Shown: one piece after another, positions 10,991 to 18,169 of the stretch
Position numbering within the stretch: position 1 is the first letter of the stretch
How the letters are laid out: every line of letters begins with the position of its first letter
From: a virus
Length of the DNA stretch: 48,487 nucleotides
IMG/VR virus record: IMGVR_UViG_3300046740_000511
Coordinates: 1-48,487 of that record
Strand: one strand, 5' to 3'
Made by a program: the position numbers and the translations under genes
Notes under the pieces: model-generated
The model's database searches: none
What the model was told of the DNA's origin: nothing
The model's input: the letters and a program-made list of their open reading frames with translations, nothing else

Positions 10991-13330
10991 ATGGTCAGAA
11001 AACGCAATCGAGTGACGCCCGAGGCCGCGGGGCGCCCGGGCCCGCGCAAGCAAGGATCCAAAGCGGGCCTCCGCGAGGTCGCCGGTGGGTTCTCCGTCTC
11101 GATCAGCGCGGGCAGCGCGCGCGACGCGGCGGGCAACCTCGCCGAGCGCCGACAGTTCCGCTTGCGGATCCGGATCGACGAATCGTTTGGCTCGCCCGAG
11201 GCGCGCCGCGCGCTCGCTCGCGCGCGCCTCGCCGATATCGTGGCGATGCGCGACGCGCTCGTCGCCGTCGATCGCGGGGCGCAGGCCGCGTTTTTGATGC
11301 GCAAGGCGGGCGCCGTCGCGAGCGATCCGGAGAAATTCAATTTCGCGATCGCGGCCGCAAATGTCGTGATGAGCCGCCCGAGCGAGACGGCGAGCGAGGC
11401 CGTCGCGAAGTACTCGACGTGGGGCCTGCTCGCGCGGGCCTGGTGCAAACAGGAACTCGCGGCGCAGTATCCGAACGCGGGTTATCGCAAGTCGAGCGGC
11501 GAGAGTACCGACGAGCCCCGCGTGGAATTTCTGTGCAAGTACATCGCCGATGTACCGCTCGCGACGTTCAACGACGACGACTATTGGCGCGCGATGCGCC
11601 CGGCGCGCGCGCACTGCAACACAGACTCGACGTTTCGAGCGTACGCGCAAGTGTGCCGGCGCGTGATCAAGATCGCGTGCGAGCTGCGGATCATCCCCGG
11701 CTGGCCGTTGTCGGCGGTGTGCAAGCTGCCGATCGTGCCCAAGTCGAGCGCGCCGGTGTTTCCGTTTCTGTATCCCGATGAGTATGTGCGGCTCGTGCGC
11801 TGCGCGGAGATCGCGATCGAGTGGCGCGTGCTCTGGGGATTCATCGTGCGCGAGGGCCTCCGAATCAGCGAGGCGTTCCGCATCCAATGGCGACACCTTT
11901 GCCAGCTCGACAACGGCCGATGGCTGCTCGACGTGCCCGAGAGTAAGACGGGCCGCGCGCTGAACTTTGTTTTGAACGTGGGCACGGGCGAGGTGCTCGA
12001 GGCGTTCCGGCTGCTGCGGCCCGACCTCGACGGACCCTTTACTTGGATGCGAGCCACGAACCTAAAGAAGGCGGCCGAGCGGGTTCGCGATCACGTCGCG
12101 CAGTCGGGCACGACGCGAGCCCGGTTGCTCTTCAACGATGGCCGCTTGCGGCGCCTGCGCGAGCACGACCTCCGCTCTACGTTCGTGACTTGGTGCAAGC
12201 TGTCGGGCGTCGACAATGAGACGATCAGCCAACACACCGGGCACGAGTCGAGCACGATGATCGCGCGCTACAATCGGAGCAAGGCGACGATCGAGCACTT
12301 GGGCCTCGCGCGGTACCTGCCGCTCGATCAAGCCATGGGCATCGATGTGCGCGGCGAGCTCGTCGCCGGGCGCCGCGTGCTCGAGCTCTGCAGCGGTGAG
12401 ACGATCGAGGCGATCGGCGAATTGACGCAATCGTCAATTCCGTCCGCGCAAGAAACGAGCGCGGCCGCCGGCGAGACACCCCCCCCGGTGTCCGCTGCGG
12501 TCGCCGCCGAACCCGGGGCAGCGCCGGCGGGGAGTGATGGCCTCGACGCTACGGCTGCCCCGGGCGAGGCACCTGTTACCTCGCCGTTACGTGCGCCCGT
12601 CGGGCCGGGTAACGGCGAGCGATCGGGCGACGCCCTCGCGGTCGCGCTCGCGGCGGCGACGCGGCGCGGGGGCGAGCGGCTTGCCCGTTCGCTCGCACGC
12701 CCTCGCCGGACGCCGCAGCGGGGCGCCCACGGGCAGCGCGAGGCCTCGGTGGACTACGCGGGCGCCGCCGGCGCGGATCTAGTCCACCCGTGCGAGGCCT
12801 GCGGCGGCACGGGCACGGATTTCAGCCACGGCGGGCCGTTCGTGTGCGGCGCGTGCGCCGGCGCGGGCGCGAGCGAAACCGCCCCACGCTGGACCAGCCG
12901 TGACAGCAGCCGTGACACCGCCGGCGAGCAGCAGTGTCGGGCCGTCGCTGCAAACGTCGAAACCAGCCTGTTTACTGCTGTGTGCGCGAGGGGGGACTCG
13001 AACCCCCAAGCCTTTCGGGCGCTGGAACCTAAATCCGAACCCGGGCGACCGGAAGCAACAAAACCCGGGGGAACGGCGCCTGCGCCTGCGCCAGACGCGA
13101 CCGGAAACGGCGAGGTGTCACGGCCAGCCGTGACACTGCTCGGGCAGCTCCAGGCCGCGCACCGCCGGGCAAGCGATGATTTCAACTGGACGGCGGCCCG
13201 GGCCCTGGAGCCACTGATCGAGGCCGAGCGGGTCCGGCTATCGAACGAGGCCGCGGCCGCCCGGGCTGCCCCTCCGGAGCCGGTCCGGCTCGAGGTCGTG
13301 CGCGCGCAGCGCAAGGGGGGTGCCTCGTGA
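10991..13330 (+). CDS. int: Tyrosine recombinase (integrase) with a long C-terminal extension containing attP
   Basis: 779 residues. The catalytic domain shows the tyrosine recombinase set: R291 in GLRISEAFRIQWRH, H392 and R395 in EHDLRSTF, H418 in TGHESST and nucleophile Y427 in ARYNRSK. Usual phage integrases end near here. This frame continues for ~350 residues: an Ala/Pro/Gly-rich linker, a DnaJ-like zinc motif (CEACGGTGT and CGACAGAG, ~600-626), the attP core (codons ~665-682) and a helical tail (LLGQLQAAHRRASDDFN). Integration at the core would replace the sequence after codon ~665 by host DNA. The frame being open across attP may be selected or a consequence of GC-rich composition. Confidence 0.9.
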   Translation: MVRKRNRVTPEAAGRPGPRKQGSKAGLREVAGGFSVSISAGSARDAAGNLAERRQFRLRIRIDESFGSPEARRALARARLADIVAMRDALVAVDRGAQAAFLMRKAGAVASDPEKFNFAIAAANVVMSRPSETASEAVAKYSTWGLLARAWCKQELAAQYPNAGYRKSSGESTDEPRVEFLCKYIADVPLATFNDDDYWRAMRPARAHCNTDSTFRAYAQVCRRVIKIACELRIIPGWPLSAVCKLPIVPKSSAPVFPFLYPDEYVRLVRCAEIAIEWRVLWGFIVREGLRISEAFRIQWRHLCQLDNGRWLLDVPESKTGRALNFVLNVGTGEVLEAFRLLRPDLDGPFTWMRATNLKKAAERVRDHVAQSGTTRARLLFNDGRLRRLREHDLRSTFVTWCKLSGVDNETISQHTGHESSTMIARYNRSKATIEHLGLARYLPLDQAMGIDVRGELVAGRRVLELCSGETIEAIGELTQSSIPSAQETSAAAGETPPPVSAAVAAEPGAAPAGSDGLDATAAPGEAPVTSPLRAPVGPGNGERSGDALAVALAAATRRGGERLARSLARPRRTPQRGAHGQREASVDYAGAAGADLVHPCEACGGTGTDFSHGGPFVCGACAGAGASETAPRWTSRDSSRDTAGEQQCRAVAANVETSLFTAVCARGDSNPQAFRALEPKSEPGRPEATKPGGTAPAPAPDATGNGEVSRPAVTLLGQLQAAHRRASDDFNWTAARALEPLIEAERVRLSNEAAAARAAPPEPVRLEVVRAQRKGGAS
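12419..12440. promoter_or_regulatory. Perfect 9-bp inverted repeat inside int
   Basis: GAATTGACG (12419-12427), CAAT, CGTCAATTC (12432-12440). It sits after the catalytic domain coding region and ahead of attP. It is AT-rich relative to its surroundings. It may be a regulator or recombination accessory site, or a terminator-like hairpin for a shorter int transcript. Confidence 0.45.
12897..12917 (+). promoter_or_regulatory. Candidate integrase arm-type sites, left (two direct repeats)
   Basis: GCCGTGACA occurs at 12897-12905 and 12909-12917 as direct repeats 12 bp apart, 66 bp left of the attP core. Together with the inverted pair at 13115-13136 they form the P and P' arms expected for a tyrosine integrase. 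Confidence 0.6.
12983..13036 (-). other. attP: attP core: 3' part of tRNA-Leu(UAG)
   Basis: Read on the minus strand from 13036, the sequence contains the anticodon loop and 3' stem (GGATTTAGGTTCCAG), a variable arm (CGCCCGAAAGGC), a perfect T arm (GGGGG-TTCGAGT-CCCCC, 13007-12991), the 3' acceptor strand CTCGCGC and discriminator A (12983). The 5' half of a tRNA is absent and the 5' anticodon strand does not pair, so this is not a functional tRNA. Partial tRNA identity next to an integrase is the classic attP signature. Confidence 0.88.
13115..13136. promoter_or_regulatory. Candidate integrase arm-type sites, right (inverted pair)
   Basis: GTGTCACGGC (13115-13124), CA, GCCGTGACAC (13127-13136): a perfect 10-bp inverted repeat of the same GCCGTGACA motif that lies left of the core. 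It is 79 bp right of the attP core. Confidence 0.65.
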
Positions 13331-13473
13331 CCGTGGTTTGGTTTCTCGGCTCCGTCGCATGCGGGATGTTCCTCACGCGGCGACCGCGCCGCCCCTGGAT
13401 CGTGATCGTGGTCGCCGCCTGCGGCTGGACGTTGTGCCTCGCCGGCGCGGGGCGTGCTTGGGGGCTCTGGTGA
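13327..13473 (+). CDS. Small membrane protein
   Basis: 48 residues from GTG 13327, overlapping the int stop (GTGA). Two hydrophobic segments (VWFLGSVACGMFL and WIVIVVAACGWTLCLA) separated by RRPRRP suggest a two-pass hairpin membrane peptide. Function unknown; the coupling to int means it would be affected by any change of int translation. Confidence 0.45.
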   Translation: MTVVWFLGSVACGMFLTRRPRRPWIVIVVAACGWTLCLAGAGRAWGLW

Positions 13474-13637
13474 GCGTGGCACTCGCCGCCTACCTCGGGG
13501 GCGCGGTCTGCTACGCGGGCGTGCTGCTCACGCCCCGCCCCCCGCGCATCGGATGGCTCGGGGTTCTATTCCTCGCGCTCGTCTGGCCCGCCTCGATCGT
13601 CCTCGCGCACGATGCCTGCGATCGAGGTGAGCTGTGA
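13470..13637 (+). CDS. Small membrane protein
   Basis: 55 residues from GTG 13470 (GTGA overlap). Two hydrophobic helices: VALAAYLGGAVCYAGVLL and IGWLGVLFLALVWPASIVLA, separated by a proline-rich basic turn (TPRPPR). It follows another two-helix peptide; the pair may form a membrane complex or be holin-like or superinfection proteins. No family recognised. Confidence 0.5.
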   Translation: MSVALAAYLGGAVCYAGVLLTPRPPRIGWLGVLFLALVWPASIVLAHDACDRGEL

Positions 13638-13999
13638 GCGCGCGCAACGGGCAGGGCGATCCTGGGCACGAGGTGTTCTCGTGGCGAGGGATCAAATTCT
13701 ACCCTCCGGAGGGGAACGAGCCGGGCGGGTTCTACTCGAGCGAGCCGATCGAGGTCGCCCCCGATCGCGTCGCGGAGTGGAAAGTACACCGCCCTAAAAC
13801 CGCGTGGCATGCGCGCCTCCGGATCGGCGGCGATCGTTACCCGGGCGTGGGCGAGACACCGGCGCAGGCGCTCGAGATGGCTGCCGAGGAGGCCGCGAAC
13901 GCCGCGACGTACATCGTTGCAATGCTGCCCGCCGCGCGCGAGCTCGCGGGGCGCAAGAAACCCACGCCGCGCCGGCGAGCGAGCAAGGGGGCGCGGTGA
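13634..13999 (+). CDS. Hypothetical protein
   Basis: 121 residues from GTG 13634 (overlap). Beta-rich N-terminal part (EVFSWRGIKFYPPEGNE, HARLRIGGDRYPGVGETPAQ), then an Ala-rich helix (ALEMAAEEAANAATYIVAML) and a basic tail (KKPTPRRRASKG). The arrangement (strand-rich dsRBD-like segment, PAQALEMAAEEA helix) is frequent in small phage proteins. Function unknown; the basic tail may bind nucleic acid. Confidence 0.5.
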   Translation: MSARNGQGDPGHEVFSWRGIKFYPPEGNEPGGFYSSEPIEVAPDRVAEWKVHRPKTAWHARLRIGGDRYPGVGETPAQALEMAAEEAANAATYIVAMLPAARELAGRKKPTPRRRASKGAR

Positions 14000-14445
14000 G
14001 CGTTGCTCGTCTCGACGTAGGGCAGCGCGTCTACGTCCTCCGCGACTGGGCGGGCGATCCCGTCGGCGCGTGGGGCGCGGTCGTTCGGCAGCGGTGGGGC
14101 AAGCCGGGCGCGTGGGTTCGGCTCGACGTGCGGCACACGCGCTGCCCGTTCCCACCGGATGCCGAGGACCGCGCGACCTGGATCCTCACCTCGCCCGATC
14201 GCTGCTCGTCGTTCGCGCCGGCGCCGGGGGCGGCCTGCCGCCGTTGCCTCGAATGCATCGGGCAGGCTCATCATTGGCTGACCTCGATGCCCGACGCTTC
14301 GCTGATGGCCGCCGGCGGCGATCCATTCATTCCGTGCAAGCATTGCGACGCCCGCGCCGGGGTCTGCTCGGAGTGTTGCGAGGGCGCGGTATGGCCGGCG
14401 ACCGGTGATAAGTGCGAGCTATGCCTCGCGCCCGGGGGGGTCTGA
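13996..14445 (+). CDS. Cys-rich (zinc-binding) protein
   Basis: 149 residues from GTG 13996. An N-terminal SH3-like barrel is suggested by LDVGQRVYVLRDWAGDPVGA and a second segment of that type. The C-terminal half has many Cys: CRRCLEC, CKHCDARAGVCSECCEG and CELC, enough for two zinc sites. Such proteins usually bind nucleic acid or protein partners. No specific family recognised. Confidence 0.55.
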   Translation: MSVARLDVGQRVYVLRDWAGDPVGAWGAVVRQRWGKPGAWVRLDVRHTRCPFPPDAEDRATWILTSPDRCSSFAPAPGAACRRCLECIGQAHHWLTSMPDASLMAAGGDPFIPCKHCDARAGVCSECCEGAVWPATGDKCELCLAPGGV

Positions 14446-14738
14446 TGGGACAGCGCGACGTCAAGCCGGGCGAGATCATCGCGCTCGCGTGGGAAGCGGA
14501 GGATCGGTTTCGCGCCGGCACCTCGTGCCTCGCCCGGCGCAAGCTCGCGCGCGGCCGCTCGCTCTCGCTATGGCCGATCCGCATCGCGAACCGGCGAGCG
14601 CTTTGCCTCGTGATCGAGGATGGCAAGGGGCAGGACGTGTACGATTTCTCCGACGCGGACGCCGCTTGGCGGGCCGCGATCGGCTGGGATGGCAACGACG
14701 AGCCCGATGGGTTCGCGCGGTACCGCCGGCGGGCGTGA
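14445..14738 (+). CDS. Hypothetical protein, relative of the gene at 7055
   Basis: 97 residues from ATG 14445. The C-terminal half, DADAAWRAAIGWDGNDEPDG followed by FARYRRRA, is clearly similar to AWRSAIAWDGEGEPEGWYRH in the minus-strand protein at 7055-7753. The N-terminal half (VKPGEIIALAWEAEDRFRAG, then a basic stretch) is unrelated. The two operons therefore carry copies of one small domain of unknown function. Confidence 0.55.
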   Translation: MGQRDVKPGEIIALAWEAEDRFRAGTSCLARRKLARGRSLSLWPIRIANRRALCLVIEDGKGQDVYDFSDADAAWRAAIGWDGNDEPDGFARYRRRA

Positions 14739-14776
14739 ATCAAGGGCGGCTCCGCCAAACAACAGGGAGCAGGGCA

Positions 14777-15037
14777 ATGAAAGAAACAGGGAAGTTTCTA
14801 CAGCGACGGGCGGTGCTCGCGGGCGCCGTCGTGATCCCGCTCGCGGCGATCAGCGCTGTCGTTTTGCAGGATGATGCATGGATCCCCGAGCAGTGCGACG
14901 GCTGCCGCGAGATCTTTCGCATGTCGGAGCTCACCGCCGGCGACGCCGGTACGCGATGGTGCGCGGCCTGCCGCGAGGATACTGCGCCGCCGGCGCCGGC
15001 GTTCGATTGCGTCGAGGAGGATGATACGGAGCTATGA
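14777..15037 (+). CDS. Membrane-anchored small zinc-ribbon protein
   Basis: 86 residues from ATG 14777 with GGGAGCAGGG upstream. One N-terminal hydrophobic helix (RAVLAGAVVIPLAAISAVVL) after a basic start, then two CxxC pairs (CDGC and CAAC) about 28 residues apart, then an acidic end (EEDDTEL). The topology suggests an N-terminal anchor with a zinc ribbon. Whether the ribbon faces the cytoplasm or periplasm is not clear. Function unknown. Confidence 0.5.
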   Translation: MKETGKFLQRRAVLAGAVVIPLAAISAVVLQDDAWIPEQCDGCREIFRMSELTAGDAGTRWCAACREDTAPPAPAFDCVEEDDTEL

Positions 15038-15642
15038 AAACAGACGACTCGATCAAGGCATTTCCTTTGTGCTGGCCCGACGGCTGGGCGCGCACGAAAT
15101 TCCGCGCGAGCAGCGCCTACAAGATCAAAACGGACGCCGCGATCAGCGACCTGATCAGCAGTATCAAGCTATCCGGAGGGCGAGACATCATCATCTCGAG
15201 CAACGTACCCACGCGCAGCGACGGCACGATGTATCGCGGCGATCACAGTGACAAGCGCATCGCCGATCCCGGCGTCGCCGCCTACTGGACGGCTCGCGAC
15301 GCCAAAGGCAACCCCGCGCCGCGCGTGATCCCGTGCGACCACTGGCACACCGTCCGCGAGAACGTCCGCGCGATCGGTATGGCCGTCGACTGCATTCGCG
15401 GCCTCAAGCGCTGCGGCGCCGGCGAGCTCCAGGATCGCGCGTTCGCGGGGTTCGCGCGCCTGCCCGAATCGACGGGCATTGACCCCTGGAGCGTGCTCGG
15501 GGTCAAGCGCACCGCGACTCGCGAGCAACTCACCGAGCGCCTGCGCGTTCTCACGCGCACCGAGCACCCGGACCACGGCGGCAGCACCGAGCGGTTTTCG
15601 CGACTCACGCGCGCCTATCACGAGGCACTTGCGGCGCTATGA
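15034..15642 (+). CDS. J-domain protein
   Basis: 202 residues. The N-terminal ~145 residues form an unrecognised domain (KAFPLCWPDGWARTKFRASS, then FSSIKL-like strands and a region around HWHTVRENVRAIGMAVDC). The C-terminal ~50 residues are a J domain: DPWSVLGVKRTATREQLTER, RVLTRTEHPDHGG with the invariant HPD, then FSRLTRAYHEALAAL. J domains recruit and stimulate Hsp70/DnaK. A phage J protein may direct host DnaK to replication or assembly complexes, as lambda does through host DnaJ. Sits in the early operon with overlapping neighbours. Confidence 0.8.
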   Translation: MKTDDSIKAFPLCWPDGWARTKFRASSAYKIKTDAAISDLISSIKLSGGRDIIISSNVPTRSDGTMYRGDHSDKRIADPGVAAYWTARDAKGNPAPRVIPCDHWHTVRENVRAIGMAVDCIRGLKRCGAGELQDRAFAGFARLPESTGIDPWSVLGVKRTATREQLTERLRVLTRTEHPDHGGSTERFSRLTRAYHEALAAL

Positions 15643-16046
15643 AACTGGTTTTCATCGCGGGCAAATTCGCGGGCGCAAATGCATGGCAGATCGCTTGCAA
15701 CGTACACGAGGCCGAGGCCGTCGCGCTGCGCGTGGCCGAGCTCGGTGGCATGCCCGTCGTGCCGCACTCGCTAGGGCGCAGCATATTCGGCACGTTGCCC
15801 GAGGCATTTTGGCGAGCGGGATGCCTGGAGCTACTTGGGCGGTGCGATGGGATCTTGCTGCTGCCGAGCTGGAGCGGCAGCGACGGCTCCAGCGCGCAGG
15901 CACGGCACGCCGAAAAACTAGGCTTGCGGCGGTGGGGCATCGGGCACCTAAAAAGCCCGTCGTTCGTGCGGTGGCTCGTGTATCCCGCCGAACGGGGCGC
16001 GTCGATCCAGGCGGCGATCGAGGCCGGCAAGGCGGCGCGCAAATGA
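15639..16046 (+). CDS. DUF4406-like, nucleoside deoxyribosyltransferase fold
   Basis: 135 residues. The start KLVFIAGKFAG, a helix with PVVPHSLGRSIFGTLPEAFW and the segment CDGILLLPSWSGSDGSSAQA (loop DxxxLLPxWxxSxG, then A..E) are typical of DUF4406, a Rossmann-like family related to nucleoside 2-deoxyribosyltransferases. These are common in phages near replication genes and are thought to act in nucleotide or NAD-linked metabolism. The glutamate expected in the active site can be placed only tentatively (AEKLG). Confidence 0.7.
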   Translation: MKLVFIAGKFAGANAWQIACNVHEAEAVALRVAELGGMPVVPHSLGRSIFGTLPEAFWRAGCLELLGRCDGILLLPSWSGSDGSSAQARHAEKLGLRRWGIGHLKSPSFVRWLVYPAERGASIQAAIEAGKAARK

Positions 16047-16150
16047 CCGCGCTGATCGGGCGCCTGCTTTGCAAGCTCGGGTTTCACAAGTGGCGGATCC
16101 CGGCGCGCTACCTGCCCGCCCGTTGCGAGCGATGCGGGGATCGGCAGTGA
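16043..16150 (+). CDS. Very small Cys protein, DUF1660-like
   Basis: 35 residues from ATG 16043 (overlap with previous stop). LLCKLGFHKW... followed by RCERCGDRQ matches the pattern of small prophage proteins of the DUF1660 type (CxxxGHKW then CxRCG), which probably bind one metal ion. Function unknown. Start and stop overlaps with both neighbours support it. Confidence 0.55.
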   Translation: MTALIGRLLCKLGFHKWRIPARYLPARCERCGDRQ

Positions 16151-16545
16151 CGCGCAGCATGCGCGAGCTCGTCGCCGCGGCGCGCGAGCGCCGCGATCGG
16201 CAGCGCCGCCGGCTCTACCTACGGTGGGCGTCGGGCGATCGGTGCGCGACGTGCGCCTATCGGCAGGGCACCGAGGCCTCGGGCGACGAGGTCGATCGCG
16301 GCCTCACGCGGTTCCGGCGCGCGCTGCTCGACGCTGCGGAGCCTTTCATGTGTCACGAGCCCGGGCCGCAGCCGGGTAAGCAGCGCCTTTGCATCGGGCA
16401 TATGGATGCAATGGCTGCTCGCACGCGCGCGGGCTACTACGACGCGCACCCGCCCGACGCGCCGGAAGTACTCGAGGAACTACGCGAGGCGAATCGCATC
16501 CGCGAGCAGCTCTACAGGGCGCAAACCGAGGAGATCAGCAAATGA
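16147..16545 (+). CDS. Hypothetical Cys-containing protein
   Basis: 132 residues from GTG 16147. Basic helical start (MRELVAAARERRDRQRRRLY), then CATC, a region PFMCHEPGPQPGKQRLCIGH and a helical C-terminus (EVLEELREANRIREQLYRAQ). The Cys and His could form one zinc site. No named family. Confidence 0.5.
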   Translation: MTRSMRELVAAARERRDRQRRRLYLRWASGDRCATCAYRQGTEASGDEVDRGLTRFRRALLDAAEPFMCHEPGPQPGKQRLCIGHMDAMAARTRAGYYDAHPPDAPEVLEELREANRIREQLYRAQTEEISK

Positions 16546-17075
16546 CCGCACGAGACAAATTCAACGGCATCGAGGCGAAATTCTGGGATTGCGTCGATCC
16601 CGAGGTGTTGCAGTACACCGATCCGATCAGCGCGCTCGAGGCTTGCGTCGAGAACCATCACCGCCTCGAACCCAAGCGCCCCACCGAGGAGGTGATCCGC
16701 GAGATGGGAACGATCACGGTCAGCGCCTACAGCCTGAAGCTACACAGCCCGGGCGAAATCCTGGAGGCCGCGGAGCGAGCGCTCGATGCCGCGACCGAGG
16801 CGCTCGATGATGAGGAGCACGGGCACCCCGAGGGCGACGAGCCGATGTTCGCGATCGATGTGCTCGCGAAACATCTGCCCGCGTTCGAGGCCGTCGTGCG
16901 CGGGCTGCTCGCGGAGGCGCGAGTGTGGAAATGCGAGATCACGAGTAACGTCGAGCTCACGCCCGACGAGACGATCGAGATCCTGATCGTCGAGCGGCCG
17001 GAATGGTTCGGGATCGGTCTCTACGGCGAGCCTCCGGAGCCGTCTCCGGAGGCGCCTCCGGAGGTGCCCGCGTGA
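16542..17075 (+). CDS. Hypothetical protein
   Basis: 177 residues from ATG 16542. Helical and acidic: FWDCVDPEVLQYTDPISALE, then MGTITVSAYSLKLHSPGEIL and AIDVLAKHLPAFEAVVRGLL. The C-terminal tail is PEP-like (PPEPSPEAPPEVPA). The segment VWKCEITSNVELTPDETIEI is strand-rich. Related proteins occur in other phages, but I cannot name a function. GGAG-type sequences GCCTCCGGAGCC repeat three times near 17031-17065 in the tail coding region. Confidence 0.5.
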   Translation: MTARDKFNGIEAKFWDCVDPEVLQYTDPISALEACVENHHRLEPKRPTEEVIREMGTITVSAYSLKLHSPGEILEAAERALDAATEALDDEEHGHPEGDEPMFAIDVLAKHLPAFEAVVRGLLAEARVWKCEITSNVELTPDETIEILIVERPEWFGIGLYGEPPEPSPEAPPEVPA

Positions 17076-17560
17076 ACCCGACACTACGGGCCGCCGCGCT
17101 GCTCGAGCGCTGGAGCGGGCAGGTCGACGAAATCCACGCGCAGCCCGGGATCGTCGAGGGGATGCGCGACCTCGCGGGCGCGGTTCGTGAGGAGTATTCC
17201 CGGTTGAGCAAGTCGCCCGGCGCGGCATTCGACGCGACGATCAAGGCCTGGGCGGCGCGCGAGCTCGAGCACCTGCCGCGCGGGCCTTGGGGCGAATGGA
17301 TCCGGACGGGCGTGATCCCGCGCGCACTCCAGGCCGAACTACGCGGCCTGCCCGAGGCCGTCGCCGCGCTGATCGGCGCCCACGTGGCCGACGAAATCGG
17401 CGAGTGCGAATGCTGCCGCCGGCGCGCGCCGCTATCCCTGATCAGCGATGGCACCGAGAGCGGCGAGCGCGATTGGCGCTGCGCGTGGGGTTGCCCGGCG
17501 CACGATCCGGAGACGACGACGGCCATGCTCCTCGAATGGGCAAAGGAGTGCGGGCTTTGA
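17072..17560 (+). CDS. Hypothetical protein with C-terminal Cys motif
   Basis: 162 residues from GTG 17072. Helical N-terminal two thirds (LRAAALLERWSGQVDEIHAQ, FDATIKAWAARELEHLPRGP) and a C-terminal ECECCRRRAPLS ... WRCAWGCPAHDPE segment with four Cys and a His that probably bind zinc. No family recognised. Confidence 0.5.
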   Translation: MNPTLRAAALLERWSGQVDEIHAQPGIVEGMRDLAGAVREEYSRLSKSPGAAFDATIKAWAARELEHLPRGPWGEWIRTGVIPRALQAELRGLPEAVAALIGAHVADEIGECECCRRRAPLSLISDGTESGERDWRCAWGCPAHDPETTTAMLLEWAKECGL

Positions 17561-17802
17561 TCACGGTCGCATCCGTCGACTATTGCGAGCGGTGCAAGTG
17601 CCGCACGTTGCACGTGCCGCTGCCGACGGGCGAGCGCGCGTGCGAGCACCATCCGCACGAGCTCGCGCCGGCGCCGGCGGCGCGACACATCGAGGTCACT
17701 TGCCAAAGCTGCGGCAGGGCGTTGAGCGAGCTCGGTGTCACCCTGGGCGAGGCTGAAGCGCACTACCGCGCGTGCGCCCGGGGGATGCCGCAGCATGCGT
17801 AG
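17557..17802 (+). CDS. Small zinc-binding protein
   Basis: 81 residues from TTG 17557 (overlap TTGA; AAGGAG 8 nt upstream). An in-frame GTG at 17548 or ATG at 17536 is an alternative start. Two Cys pairs: YCERCKCR and CQSCGRA, plus His (CEHHPHE and AHYRAC). The pattern suits two small zinc knuckles. No family recognised. Confidence 0.5.
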   Translation: MITVASVDYCERCKCRTLHVPLPTGERACEHHPHELAPAPAARHIEVTCQSCGRALSELGVTLGEAEAHYRACARGMPQHA

Positions 17803-17893
17803 ACGCAACGCGCCGCCGCGCCGGCGCATGGATCCACAACAACTGATCGAGGCAACGCGCACGATTCGACGCCTCGTTAGGAGAAGAGACACG

Positions 17894-18118
17894 ATGGGAC
17901 GAAAACCTAGACCGACTGCCGAGCTGCCCGACGACCACCGGCAAACGATTCACGTAAGCGTCGACAAATCGGAGCTCGTCGAGCTCGACAAAATCATCGA
18001 GGCGATGAAACGCGATCCGAAGCTGGCACGGATGCGCGTGCAACCGGGGCGCGAGAAAGCCGTGCACTACGCGATCACGGATTGCGCTAGTCGGCTGGGC
18101 AAGACGACGACGGGGTAA
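17894..18118 (+). CDS. Small protein, possible ribbon-helix-helix type
   Basis: 74 residues from ATG 17894, chosen because AGGAG lies about 10 nt upstream. An in-frame ATG at 17795, overlapping the previous stop, would add 33 basic residues. TIHVSVDKSELVELDKIIEA is a strand followed by a helix, and EKAVHYAITDCASRLG a second helix, the order found in RHH dimers, but the match is loose. It could be a regulator of the replication gene that follows. Confidence 0.5.
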   Translation: MGRKPRPTAELPDDHRQTIHVSVDKSELVELDKIIEAMKRDPKLARMRVQPGREKAVHYAITDCASRLGKTTTG

Positions 18119-18169
18119 CGGGGGCACGGGTTCGGCGCCCCGCGCGAGCGGGGCAGGGAGGCACTAGGA

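Noticed and set aside
12983-13060. Functional tRNA-Leu gene on the minus strand
   Set aside because: The T arm, variable arm and 3' acceptor strand are good, but the 5' acceptor strand, D arm and the 5' strand of the anticodon stem are missing. It is an attP core, not a tRNA gene.
10991-13330. Transposase or serine recombinase for transposition (suggested by the Mu-like tail)
   Set aside because: The recombinase is a tyrosine integrase with attP. No Mu A or B transposition genes are visible, so Mu-type replication is unlikely.
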